In this document: in pieces, positions 9,802-19,900 of the stretch
Position numbering within the stretch: position 1 is the stretch's first letter
How the letters are laid out: every line of letters starts with the position of its first letter
Origin: Chrysochromulina parva
Taxonomy: Eukaryota > Haptophyta > Prymnesiales > Chrysochromulinaceae
Direction: 5' to 3'
Assembly: GCA_002887195.1 (NCBI GenBank)
Contig: PJAB01000200.1
Location: 1 to 34,677, forward strand
Length of the DNA: 34,677 bases
Notes under the pieces: model-generated
What the model was told of the DNA's origin: nothing
What the model saw: only the letters and a program-made list of their open reading frames with translations
Databases searched by the model: none
Program-made: the position numbers and the translations under genes

Positions 9802-11478
9802 ATGAAGCGCCGTCCGCGAGAGGATGCCTACATGACTCACCAAAATTTTTCGTGTTCAACGTCAACTCTACTAAATCGCTCCGTCCGACGGCGCTGCCGA
9901 TACTCTGCCGATGCAAAGTTTGCATTGCCCGTCATTTCTCTCGCGACCATCATGCAATGGATCGTGGACTCCGAGTTCGTGAATCATGACCTCTTGAACT
10001 ACCGGTGCAACGTAAGCGGGTCAATCATCTGTGACGAGCCGCTGCGCTCGTGCCAGTACGACCCGATCCTCTCCGATGACTCGTCCATCAATGCCACCGC
10101 GAAGTGTGGGATTGAGGGCATGTGCTACGTGTGCTTGCACAAGGCACTCTTCCCAATGATCGGGTCCGACATGCTCATGATCGCCATATTCTTTGCCTGC
10201 GGTGTGCTCGCTGGTGCCGCGGGCCTCGGCGGCGGCGGCCTCTACGTTCCCATCCTCATGCTCACGTCCAACTTCCTCATCAAGGAGGCAACACCGCTGT
10301 CGAATGCTATGGTGATGGGCAACTATCTCGCGCAGATCCTGATCAACGTGAGGCGCCGGCATCCTCACTCCAAGTTCCGCGCCATGATCGACCTCGACGT
10401 GCCGCTCATGCTGCTACCCGCGCAGCTCGTGGGCAGCGCGATTGGCCTGTTGCTTGCGCCGATCCTGCCGGCGACGGGCATCGAGATCCTAGCGTGCTTG
10501 CTGCTCTTCTTCGCGGCGACCAAGACGGTCATGACTGCGTACAAGATCTTCAAAAAGGAGACCGTCGCCGCCGCGCTCAAGCGACAGGAGCTCCTGCTGA
10601 ACAGAATGACCCACGAGAGCGCAGCGGCCAACGGCGCCGCCGACGACGGAAAGCAGGAGCGGCTGCTGGCGAGGCAACTTTGGTCCGAGTCGAGCGCTTC
10701 CGGGGGTGCGGGTGAGGCGAGCGTCTACCCGATCCTCGCGCCCACCTCGGACGCGGACCGTACCAACAGCGTGCTGCTCACGACGACGGCGGAGGACCTC
10801 CACCGTGCAAGAGTCGCGTACCGGCGCAAGAGCATCTGGAAGATCGGCGGCCTGGTGCTCACTTGGCTCTCCTTCCTCGGCATCTTCGTCGGCTCGAGCA
10901 ACACTAAAGGCGGCCGGTGCTCAGCGGGCAAGCTTGGATGGCTCTTCTCACAGCTCATCGTGCCCGTGTGTGCTGTCACTGGCACCGCCGTGAGCCTCCT
11001 GAAAGGCGCGTATGACCATGTCGAGGGCCGTCTGCCCGGCGATGTGGTATGGACGCGCCGCTCCGTGGTAATGCTGCCGCTGCTCGCGTTGCTCGTGGGC
11101 ATCGTGTCGGGGCTTCTCGGGATTGGCGGCGGCGAGCTCATGGCGCCGCTGCTGCTTGCGATTGGGATGCTACCGCAGTGTGCCTCGTCGACATCTGCCT
11201 TAATGGGCCTCTTCACCTCATGCTCCAACATGGCGCATTACATGATACAGGGCACGCTGCGGCCCTGGTCGAGCTACGTCTACATTCTAGGCCTCGTCAG
11301 CTTTCTGGCCGCCTTCACGGGGCGCATCATCGCACTCACGGTCGTGACGCGCCTCTCGCACCCGTCCGTGCTCTCCTTTTTGCTCGGGTTAGCCCTCTAC
11401 GCGGGCCTCGTCCTCCTCGTCGTACAAATTGTGGGAAATCCTATCGACTGGAGCGTCGACGACCTGTGCGGCAAGTAA
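9802..11478 (+). CDS. TauE/SafE-family membrane transporter
   Basis: The protein has the two-half layout of TauE/SafE permeases, a family that includes bacterial sulfite, taurine and sulfoacetate exporters and multigene families of plants and protists whose substrates are mostly unknown. The first half carries GLGGGGLYVPILML near residue 150. The second carries GLLGIGGGELMAPLLLAIG and SSTSALMGLFTS near residues 440-475. Several hydrophobic spans lie in each half, separated by a charged cytosolic loop of about 100 residues. Before the first half is a cysteine-rich stretch (NYRCNVSG...CDEPLRSC...CGIEGMCYVCLHK), probably lumenal or extracellular. The start is uncertain: ATGs lie at 9802, 9832 and 9952. 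The first abuts the E2F-like site of the divergent gene, so a downstream start is plausible; yet the hydrophobic FALPVISLATI, a possible signal anchor, precedes the ATG at 9952. Confidence 0.85.
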   Translation: MKRRPREDAYMTHQNFSCSTSTLLNRSVRRRCRYSADAKFALPVISLATIMQWIVDSEFVNHDLLNYRCNVSGSIICDEPLRSCQYDPILSDDSSINATAKCGIEGMCYVCLHKALFPMIGSDMLMIAIFFACGVLAGAAGLGGGGLYVPILMLTSNFLIKEATPLSNAMVMGNYLAQILINVRRRHPHSKFRAMIDLDVPLMLLPAQLVGSAIGLLLAPILPATGIEILACLLLFFAATKTVMTAYKIFKKETVAAALKRQELLLNRMTHESAAANGAADDGKQERLLARQLWSESSASGGAGEASVYPILAPTSDADRTNSVLLTTTAEDLHRARVAYRRKSIWKIGGLVLTWLSFLGIFVGSSNTKGGRCSAGKLGWLFSQLIVPVCAVTGTAVSLLKGAYDHVEGRLPGDVVWTRRSVVMLPLLALLVGIVSGLLGIGGGELMAPLLLAIGMLPQCASSTSALMGLFTSCSNMAHYMIQGTLRPWSSYVYILGLVSFLAAFTGRIIALTVVTRLSHPSVLSFLLGLALYAGLVLLVVQIVGNPIDWSVDDLCGK

Positions 11479-12355
11479 GTAGCCACCTGCCGCTGGGCTG
11501 TGCGCAGGTGTTTGTGTGTAGAGGACGGAGTCTCGCACGAGAGGTACTAGCAGCCATGAAGCGTGAAGCGTGAAGCCGTAAACTGTGCATCTGTGCGAGT
11601 GTAATCCTCGTGCGTGACCGTGAGCATGCGGGCGTGCGCGCGACACGCGTCTGCAGTCTCACAGAGAGCAGCCACAACCCACGATGTAGGAGTCACTTTA
11701 CTGCTCTCACTGCACTGTGGCAGGCGACTGCGGGGCACGCCGCACGCCCACGCGCTGTGGAGTTTGGCGCGCCGGGGTGCAACCGCTCGGCTTTCTATAC
11801 TTCCCGAGAACTGTCGCACGTGTGGGGCTAGGGTGGCCGTGCCGGGCAGCGATACACACACATGTCACAACACGCTAAACACGTCCCATGACATCACCAG
11901 AAGAGCGGAGCATACACAGGGGCACACCGTGCGTTTTTTTCACAGACCGCGACGTGTAGACTGTAGTCGGCTTTTTGCTGTTACGAGGCGCTGTGGGATG
12001 GGGGATGTCTCCGAAATGTCTCCGAGATGTCTCCGAGAGTCGGAGCCGGCAGCCGCAGCGCGCGTAGATGAGATGCGTTCCGACGCGAGCGCATGCAATT
12101 GGCGAGGGGTTGGCGGGAGAGCCCGATTTGGGAGAGCCCGTCATCAAGGAATGCCAGGGCCGATCCGTGCCAAGCGCCGTGCCAAGCGCCTTGGCCGGCA
12201 GAAGGACGTCACACAAGAGTCAGAGGTCGTCATGCATGAGAGCAGCTATCCCAGTCACAGCATGCATGAGAGCAGCTATCCCAGTCACACGGTGGGTTGA
12301 TCCTTGCCTCCTCAGGAAAGGGGGCAGGCGACGCAGCTTGCCCATGCCCATCTGA
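11479..12355. other. 877-bp region between convergent genes, no supported gene
   Basis: It holds the 3' flanks of the transporter and the MYB gene. Small direct repeats are visible: GAAGCGT twice near 11556, an ATGTCTCCGAG-type unit three times near 12004-12036, and a 30-bp tandem pair at 12231-12290. A 228-codon + frame (11614-12300) crosses it but shows no recognisable domain. Confidence 0.5.
12231..12290. repeat. 30-bp tandem duplication
   Basis: Two copies, 12231-12260 and 12261-12290, are identical except at the last base. Each starts CATGCATGAGAGCAGC. They lie about 65 bp beyond the MYB stop codon. Confidence 0.9.
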
Positions 12356-13777
12356 TCAAAAAGCCCCGGCGAGGGCGGCCATGGTGGCGGCGGCCTCCGC
12401 CTCGTTTGCGGGGGTGACTCGACCCCCCACGCCTGGCCCGCCATACGCGTCGACGCTGCTAGATCGATTCGCAAGAGGCGACGCACCAATCGATCTCATG
12501 TGCTGATTCGGGCAGCTCACCGGCCGAGCCGGCGCCACCGCGCTGGACGGCGCGACCCCTGCGACGCCACCGGAACCGAACTGCACAGGCACTAGCAGTG
12601 GCGCTGGCGGAGGCGGACTCACCGAGTTCCTGACCCCCTCGCTCCCCCCCCTGCTCACCCCCTCGCCCGCCCCCTCTGTGCATCCCTTCGGAGGCGCCGG
12701 CACGAGGGCCGGGCGGTATCGAGGGAGGCCCTGGGCCTTGCAGTAGGCACCAAGGAGCATATTCGCCGCGAGCGAGTCCGCGGTGATGGAGCCGCGCGAA
12801 GGATCGAGCAGCGCCCCGCTCGCGCGCAGGGGCTGAGGCGCCGTCGTCGGCTGTGGCTGCGACAGAAACGCTTTCGGCGGCGGCTGCGGCGGCGGCTTGG
12901 CCGCCACTGCTGCTGCCAATGGCGGCGGCACAGGCATGAAGGCGGCCACCCTCTGCCGTTTCGGCAGGGGCGTCGCGAGAGCGGGGGGTAGACGGCCGCC
13001 GGGAGACACGTGGTTGCCCTGCTCGTCGGTCACCACTCTCGACGACGACAGCACGGTGGAGGGTTCGATGGCGACAGCGGTGGTGGCGATGAAGGCGGTG
13101 GCAGTGGCGACGGGGGCGGCGGTGATGGCAGTGGCGGAGGCAGTACGGCTGATGGTAGCGATGGTTGCTGTGGCCACGGGCAGCGCGCAGCAGTTGGCGG
13201 TATCATCTTGCTTGGTCCGCTTCCTCTCTTCCTTTCGGCGCATGCTGTTCCACCGATTCTTGATCGAGTTGTCCGTGCGCCCCGGGAAGAACTTGACGAT
13301 CTCCGACCAGCGTGTGCCGAGTTCCTGCACCCTAGCCACGATCGCCGAGTCTTCCTCCGCGGTCCACTCAGTTTTTGTTACATCGGGCGAGAGGTGGTTG
13401 TGCCAGCGCTCTCGGCATTGCTTGCCAGAGCGCCCTTCCATGAGCGCGCCGATGGCTGACCAGCGCACTTTGCAGTGCGCCTGTAGCGCCTGCGTCACCA
13501 ATGTGTGCAGCGTCTCATCCTCTGCAGGTTTCCAGACGTGCTTTTTCCAGGTGCACGGTGGCGTGGGGGTGGGGTTCCCCAAGGCGTCATCCGGCGAGAT
13601 CAGAGGTGGGCCCCCCTTGTCCCATGGGGCGGGGCTAGCGGTCATCGCGGTCATCGTGCTCAAAGGCGTTTCGCGGCCAAAATCTTCCTCCATTTCGTCG
13701 TGGTCCGACATCGCGCCAAAGATCGGCCTCGCGCCCACGACGCTCCGGAATCGGCGCCGCGAAGCTCGCACGGCCAC
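12356..13777 (-). CDS. R2R3-type MYB transcription factor
   Basis: Two adjacent MYB repeats occupy residues 80-182. R2 has W82, W106 and W125 with the c-Myb-like GRSGKQCRERWHNHL. R3 has W138, W157 and W176 with FFPGRTDNSIKNRW. R3 spacing is the canonical 19 residues between tryptophans. In R2 the first interval is 24, indicating a loop about four residues longer than usual. These repeats form helix-turn-helix units that read YAACNG-type DNA in the nucleus. A basic stretch (RRKEERKRTK) follows R3 and may be a localisation signal. The remaining 280 residues are Ala/Pro/Thr/Ser-rich with no domain I know, possibly an activation region. A second ATG (residue 23, position 13711, MSDHDEMEEDF) is an alternative start. 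The gene is head-to-head with the PKG-like kinase, and TAACGG elements lie just upstream. Confidence 0.9.
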   Translation of the reverse strand: MAVRASRRRFRSVVGARPIFGAMSDHDEMEEDFGRETPLSTMTAMTASPAPWDKGGPPLISPDDALGNPTPTPPCTWKKHVWKPAEDETLHTLVTQALQAHCKVRWSAIGALMEGRSGKQCRERWHNHLSPDVTKTEWTAEEDSAIVARVQELGTRWSEIVKFFPGRTDNSIKNRWNSMRRKEERKRTKQDDTANCCALPVATATIATISRTASATAITAAPVATATAFIATTAVAIEPSTVLSSSRVVTDEQGNHVSPGGRLPPALATPLPKRQRVAAFMPVPPPLAAAVAAKPPPQPPPKAFLSQPQPTTAPQPLRASGALLDPSRGSITADSLAANMLLGAYCKAQGLPRYRPALVPAPPKGCTEGAGEGVSRGGSEGVRNSVSPPPPAPLLVPVQFGSGGVAGVAPSSAVAPARPVSCPNQHMRSIGASPLANRSSSVDAYGGPGVGGRVTPANEAEAAATMAALAGAF

Positions 13778-14075
13778 GCTTGCAATTCTCAGTAGAAGTT
13801 TATTTATGTTCCGTAACGGCAGCGTCCATGTAACGGCTACAAGCGCGTGCGCTCAGATCCATGCAGATCGAGACGCTTTTTTCGGACGGCAACTGTTCAG
13901 CCGAGCACCTGGAACCGAGAACACCCAGCTACAGCCACACCATATGCGCACACCGCGGCGGGCGCACGGAAAACTTCTGATTGCGCGTCGTCGCCGCCAT
14001 TGGCTACCGATGAGAGCCACTCGCCTGCTTGCTCTACACTGGCCCTACAAAGGTACAACATCGCTCTTCGCTGCC
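13778..14075. promoter_or_regulatory. divergent promoter region of MYB and PKG-like genes
   Basis: This 298-bp interval separates the two divergent coding starts. An A/T-rich patch (TTTATTTATG, 13801-13810) stands out from the GC-rich surroundings and lies just upstream of the MYB start on the minus strand. Two TAACGG words follow within 23 bp. Confidence 0.5.
13816..13838 (+). promoter_or_regulatory. paired MYB-type recognition elements
   Basis: TAACGG occurs at 13816-13821 and again at 13833-13838. YAACNG is the classical target of c-Myb-like R2R3 proteins and AACGG is the core of plant mitosis-specific activator elements. The sites lie 39-61 bp upstream of a MYB gene, which suggests autoregulation. 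This is inference from motif and position only. Confidence 0.4.
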
Positions 14076-16527
14076 ATGGGTTGCTTGCCATCGTCTGTTT
14101 CGCGCGATGCTGAGCCCGACGAAGGTGAACGGATGACGACGGAAGCATCGACCGATAGAAGCTCTTCTAGCCACTGGCAGCGGCCAGCGGCGGTGAGACG
14201 GCGCAGACTCTTCTCCGGATCCCACAGAGCCTTCAACGGGGATGGCTGCGCCCAGAAGAAGACGCCTAAGACCGAAGCGGACCGTATGAGCTTGCTCGAC
14301 GCTCTGAGCGAAGGCACGCTCCTCGGCGCCCTCGCCTCGCAGGAGCTCAATGAGTTGATCGACTACATGGAAGTCGTGGTGATGCAGCAGGGTCAGAAGT
14401 GCGATCTGGGCGGTTGCCTCTGTGTCGTGCTCGAGGGCGAAGTGGAAAGAAGCTCTGGCACGCACTCGAACGATGAGAGCGGCGGTGTCTCTCAAAAGCA
14501 CATAGCGGGCGCAGTCTTTGGCCAGGTGGGACTCTTTGACAACAGCGGGTAACGGCACGCTGGACGACTCCACTTTCATTCGCCTACTAGCCCCCGGCCC
14601 TTTACATCCTCGCTCGCTTACAGGCAGTCGTGATCTCGAGTCTCGCCTTCACAGTGTCGCTGGTGGAGTGCATGCACTCGCCACCTGTCCATCCCGCCTG
14701 TGCAAGCTTCCTGGGACGGCGTATCGACGCGCCATGGAGTACACAAGACAGGCGAACATCAAGACAAACATGAGGCTGTTGAGCACCATTCCGATCTTCA
14801 ACAAGCTCACGATCGCTGAACGCCTGCAGGTAGCCGACTTGAGTGTTACACGCTCATACCAAAGGAACGAAATCATCGTGCGTGAGGGCGAAGTCGGTGA
14901 CGCCTTTTACATCCTTCGTCAGGGTGGCGCTATCGTCACACGCGGTACCAACTCTTTTGGTTTGCCCCAGCGCATCGACTACAAATACCCAGGGGATTAC
15001 TTCGGCGAGGCTGCCCTGTTAGAGGGGCTGCCACGAAATGCTACTGTCGCCGCTGCTCAGCCTGGCACAGAGGTGCTTTGCATCGAAAAGGCTCTATTCA
15101 ACGATCGACTTCTCGGCCCCTTGTCGGAGATCATGGGCCGAAGTGAGAGCACTATCCAGCAACACATGGTCGTTTCTGTGCCATTGCTCGCCCAGCTGAC
15201 AGCCGAGCGGCGTGACGCGCTTGTCGGCCGCCTCAGAATCGAAACTTTCGATCAGGGCAGATTCGTCTTTGAACAGGGCGCCCTTGGCGATCGCTTGTAC
15301 ATCATCAAAGCTGGCGAGGTCGTTGTTACTGAACGCAACGAGAGGGGTGAACAACGGCAAATCGATCACCTCTCCGTCGGCCAATGCTTTGGCGAGCGGG
15401 CCTTGCTCAAAGAGGAGCCACGTATGGCAAGCGTGCGCGCTGCGACCAAGCTGGAGTGCTATTCCCTGAGCTATCGTGATTTTGCCGAGCTCGGGCTGGC
15501 GCATGGTGTTGACTGGAGCCGCCGTTGGGACATGGAGGACACGCGCGATGTCTCACAGCTTCGCGTACTAAACGTTTTGGGTGCGGGTGCATTTGGCACG
15601 GCCTGGCTTGTGAAACACCAGAAGACTGATCGCCAGTACGCGCTGAAGGCGCTCGAGAAGCGTACGGTCATGCGCCAGAACTGGACGTATGTCGTTGTGC
15701 GCGAAAAGGAGCTGCTCCAGTCGCTCGAACCGCATCCGTTCGTGATCACGATACATAATGCCTTCCAGAGCCCGACGCATCTCTTCATGCTCATGGAACT
15801 TGCACCAGGAGGAGAACTGTTCCAGCTACTCGAGACAGTCGAGCGCTTCCCACCTGAGCAGGCTCGCTTCTTTGTCGGCTGCGTCGTCCTCGCCATCGGT
15901 CACTTGCATCGGCACGACATCGTCTTCCGAGACCTGAAGGCAGAGAATTTGCTGATCTCGGGGACAGGTTACCTAAAGCTGATCGACATGGGCTTTGCCA
16001 AGCGTCTCGCCAAGGGTGAGAAAGCCTACACGCTTTGTGGCACGCCCTATTACCTGGCGCCCGAGATGATTCTACACCAAGGCCACGGCTTTGCGCTCGA
16101 CTGGTGGACGGTGGGTGTTCTGACTTACGAGATGATTGGGGGTGGGCCACCCTTCACCGGCAATTCTGAGATGGAGGTCTACGGCAAAGTGACACGTCTC
16201 AACTACTCCTGCTCGTCCTCTCACTTTCCAGAGCATTCAATCAGCTTCATCTCACAGCTTCTCAAGAAAGAGCCCGAGATGCGCCTCGGTAGTCTCGTTG
16301 GCAAACAGCGCAACGGCGTAAACGACGTGATGGCACACGAGTGGTTTCATGGATTTAGTTGGGACGATCTGATGGGGCAACGGCTGCGGGCGAGCTACAT
16401 ACCGCCGCCTCGCACGTACAAGTGCGGCGGATCACCAGATCCTTCGAATCGAATCCTTCGTGAGAATCTTAATCTCGAGGACGTGTGCAATAGCCCGTCT
16501 GACTGCGGATACTGGGTGGGGTGGTGA
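14076..16527 (+). CDS. cyclic-nucleotide-dependent (PKG-like) AGC protein kinase, two exons
   Basis: Exons 14076-14548 and 14655-16527 join in frame to 781 residues; neither alone gives a complete first cyclic-nucleotide-binding domain. The start is chosen at MGCLPSS, a fit to N-myristoylation plus palmitoylation. A basic patch (RRRRLFSGS, residues 41-49) could be an autoinhibitory or autophosphorylation site. Three binding domains follow. The first (about 72-185, across the splice) has a degenerate phosphate cassette (FGQVGLFDNSG, no Arg). The second (FGEAALLEGLPRNATVAA) and third (FGERALLKEEPRMASVRA) keep Glu and Arg. The kinase domain begins near residue 465: glycine loop GAGAFGTAW, Lys489, catalytic FRDLKAEN (Asp584, Phe where His is usual), DMG instead of DFG (Asp602), activation segment TLCGTPYYLAPE, and an AGC tail (FHGFSWDDL). 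cGMP is more likely than cAMP as ligand because regulatory and catalytic parts are fused. Confidence 0.9.
14549..14654 (+). other. intron of the PKG-like gene (106 bp)
   Basis: The donor is AACAGCGG|GTAACG and the acceptor TTCACAG|TGTCGC. Exon 1 reaches a TAA at once if unspliced. Joining 14548 to 14655 completes a Gly codon and gives GLFDNSG then VAGGVHAL...LPGTAYRRAM, which follows the expected course of a cyclic-nucleotide-binding domain. The acceptor at 14623 gives an immediate TGA and was discarded. Confidence 0.85.
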
Positions 16528-16900
16528 CAGACTTGGGTAGGTATCGCCGATGCCCGGGCTATGCGCCGGAGGCATAGTGTTCTGTCTTCCGATGCGTGGA
16601 AGAGGGAAGCCCGGATACTGAGTTACCGTACGATGCCCTATTTGTCTGCATAAGTGCGTGGTCATCTGTGTCGCTCCACCCTCTCCAAGCAACCGTCTTG
16701 GGTTTAAGGGTTAAGGGTTGGCTTCGGGGTTCGGGGTTCTCACTGTCAGGGGTGAAAGCCAGTCAGGGGTCAACTTACTAAACGTATACCGGGGTTGTGG
16801 GAGAGGGAGTTGCACACGCTTCTAAACTGCTCCACTAGGAGCAAATCGTGTGGCCTGCTCTTCACCACCGCACGTGGAACGGTAATGTGCCGCGCCCTAC
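16528..16900. other. intergenic region between convergent genes with TTAAGGG-like tract
   Basis: This 373-bp interval separates the PKG-like stop from the stop of the long minus-strand gene. It contains GGGTTTAAGGGTTAAGGGTT (about 16700-16719) followed by GGGGTTCGGGGTTC, a G-rich array reminiscent of degenerate telomere-type repeats. No gene is visible. Confidence 0.55.
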
Positions 16901-19900
16901 TCAAGCCTCGAACTCGTTCAGCGCCTTGTAGCCTGAAGGCGGGGGTAACCTACTCGGCGCAACCATCCCGTAGCCGTCGGGGATGATGAGCTGATGGGTA
17001 CCGTTGGGTGAGATGCTCGTGACCCATCCCTCCTTGAGCCAGCTCGTCGCAAGCCAGCTCGAGTTGATGCCGGCGAGCATGCCCCAGGAGGCGAAGCGCA
17101 CGCGCGCGCGCTCGCGCCCCTCCTCGCCAGGCAGTTGCATCCACTTCGTCTCAAGCACCTCGACGCACGTGCCAGGCTGCACATCGCCCAAGTTGGCGCT
17201 GTTCAGCTCGGGCCCCTCGCGCAGCACGAGCGCCGTTCCGCCCACGCGCGGCCGGAGCGGGTCAAAGCCGCGAGTCGTCGTCGTCTTCGATTCGGGAGCT
17301 CGAGGGGAGAGCTTGGTGATGATGTCGGGATGCCCCATCCGCCTACGCGGGCTCAGGATGCTCAGATCGTGAATCATCTGTTGTTGCTCCTCGTCGCTCT
17401 CGGGACGGTACTCGAGAAAGAGCCGATGGAGTGGGTCGAGGCCTTTATAACCCGCAGCCGTGAGCTCAGCGTGCGTCACGCGCAGGAAGATGACAAGATC
17501 GCGCCAGTCGAACCCGCCCTCTTGAAGCTCGCGCAGCTTGTACTGCGCCGCCATCAGCTGGCGAGAGGTGAAGCCAGCGACTCGCAGCGCGCCAGCGTCG
17601 AAGCCAACCTCTTTGAGCTCAGACGGGCTGTACGCGGCGTCCTTGAGGTCGGACGCGCTGTACGAGCCCTCGAGAAGCTCTGAGAGTGTGAACCCAATCT
17701 TGCGCAGCACCTTTGCTGTGTAGCCCGCACGACGCAGCTTGGCAGTCGACCGGCCGTCCACTGCCTGCACCGCGTGATGGGGAACGCCTCCCATGCGGAT
17801 CTCGTCGAGGCTGAAGCCCTGGTTCTTCAGGTTCTTGACCGAGTAGATGCCGCGCAGGTCGGCGACCACGAAGCCATACTCCTTCAGCTCCGCCACCTCG
17901 TACTTGCCATACATTTTGAGCATAGCGACCGACCGGCCGTCAACTGCCTCAACGGCCCGTTTCGTGAAGCCCGCCTCTTCGAGCTCCACATCTGGAAAGC
18001 CGAGCTCCTTGAGCTCCTTGACGACGCTTCCCGCGTCCTTGAGCGCTTTCGCGCCGTAGCCGTAGGCCTTGAGCTCCTTAGCACTGAACCCGAGCGCGCG
18101 CAGCTGGATGGCATCGAAGCCGGCCTCGCGGAGCGCGCCCACGCCAAAGCCACATGCGATCAGATCTTTGGCGGTGAAGCCCCCGACCAGCAGCTCCTTG
18201 GCACTGTACCCGACCTCGGCAAGTTGCTTCGCATTCAGCCCGGCCTGGCGCAGCTCCCCCGCGGGTGCCCCGATCGCTCGGAGTGTGGCCACGCTGTAGC
18301 CGGCGACCACCAGATCGAGGACGGAGTAGCCCACTTTGAAGAGCGCATCGGCCAAGTAGCCGCACGCTCTCAGCTCATCGGCGAGGTACCCGCCGTCCTT
18401 GAGCTCGCGAACGGTCCAACCGCCGTCCTTCCACTCCTCGATGCGGAAGAAGACCTTTCCACGTCGCAGCTCGGTCGCCGTGATGCCGCCTCCCTTGAGC
18501 TCCTTGGCTGTGTAGCCACCTTCATCGCCGCCAACGAGGAGAGTCTTGACATCGACCCGGCCGCGAGCACCGAACGCGAGCTCGGCTGCCGTGTACCCTT
18601 GCTGCTTGAGACGCTGCGCCGTGTAGCCGGAGTCCTTGAGCACGGCGATGGGCGTGCCTGCTGCCTTGAGTTGCACCAGCGACGTACCCGCCTCCTTGAG
18701 CTCCTGCGCCGAGTACCCAGCGTTCTGCAGGTCCTCCGCCGAGTATCCGGCTCCCTGCAGGGCGTTGAGGTCGTAACCCACCTCGCGCAACAACAGCGCC
18801 GTATGCCCCGCCTTGCGGAGGTCGAGGGCTTTGTAGTTCGCCGCGAACATCTGGGCGAGCGTGTAGCCCGCATCCGTAGCTTCCTGCGCATCGTAGCCCG
18901 CATCGTAGATGCGCTGGCAATCGTAGCCCGCTCCCTTCATCTCATGCACAGTGTAGCCAGCATCATGCATCATGCCCACCTGGAAGATGAGAGCCTTGCG
19001 AAGGTCGAGCGCGGTAAACTTGGCGTCGCGGATGTCGGGGATGCGATAGCCGGCCTCTCCCAGCTCCGCCGCCTTATACTTGCCATCCTTGAGTTCAACG
19101 AGCGTGAACGCTCTCGAGTCCTTCATCTGCAGCGCCGTGTACCCACCCTCCTTGAGATCCTTAGCCTGGAACCCGAGGGACTTCATCTCGGCCGCCGTGA
19201 TCTCGGCCTCCCACATCTCCCGCGGTTTGTAGCCCAAGTCCCTGAGCTGCACCGCTTTGAAGCCGGCTTGCTTGAGCTCCTTGGCTGTGAAGCCACCCGC
19301 CTTAAGCTCGACGGCCGAGAACGCGAGGTCGAGCAGCTCCTGCACGCCGAAGCCCACATTGCGGAGAATCTCTGCGCTCAGGAGCACTCGAAAATGCGCG
19401 CGGCGCACCATGCCCTTGCTCATGAGCTGCGCGACGCCCGTCTGCCAGTTGCCGCGCTTGGCAGCACGCTTGGAGGCCGAGTTCACCTCCGCCCTCGCCT
19501 CGTTGAAGATCTTGGCCACCGCGTTGTACGAGGCGTCGATCTCGCCATCGCTCGGCTCCGGGTTGCGATTCTTGCACAGCAGCTCGTACATTGCATGCAC
19601 CTCCTTGCGTCCGGGGCCACCCTTGCTCAGAAACGGCGCCGCCGTGAGCGACTTGAGCGCCGTCTGCGGCCCGCTGCGCAGCTTGAGAATGGGTAGCGGC
19701 CATAAGGTGTTTGGGCAGATGATGAGGTTCTCGAGCGCCTCGAGTGCCTTCCGATCGGCTTGCATGACCGTGAGGAGACCCGAGAGAGCCGATCGCTCCT
19801 CGCGCTCAATTGGCGGCATCCACTCGAGGCCCGCGAGCGATAAGTCGAGGTTCTCGAGGCTGTCATTCTTACCCAGCGCGTCGACGAGGGAGACGACCTC

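Noticed and set aside
11614..12300. 228-codon + frame in the region between the transporter and MYB genes
   Set aside because: No recognisable domain, biased toward Arg/His/Ser, and it ends in the 30-bp tandem duplication. It may be chance.
12897..14075. 5' part of a 551-codon + frame that ends at 14552
   Set aside because: It lies antisense to the MYB gene and is GC-driven. Only the part from MGCLPSS (14076) shows cyclic-nucleotide-binding features, so the PKG-like start was placed there.
14549..14623. Shorter PKG intron ending at the CAG of 14621-14623
   Set aside because: The joined frame meets TGA within three codons.
17774..19696. 640-codon open frame on the + strand opposite the decapeptide array
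   Set aside because: The 30-bp periodic coding of the minus-strand repeat keeps this antisense frame free of stops. Its translation is a shadow repeat and has no domain of its own.
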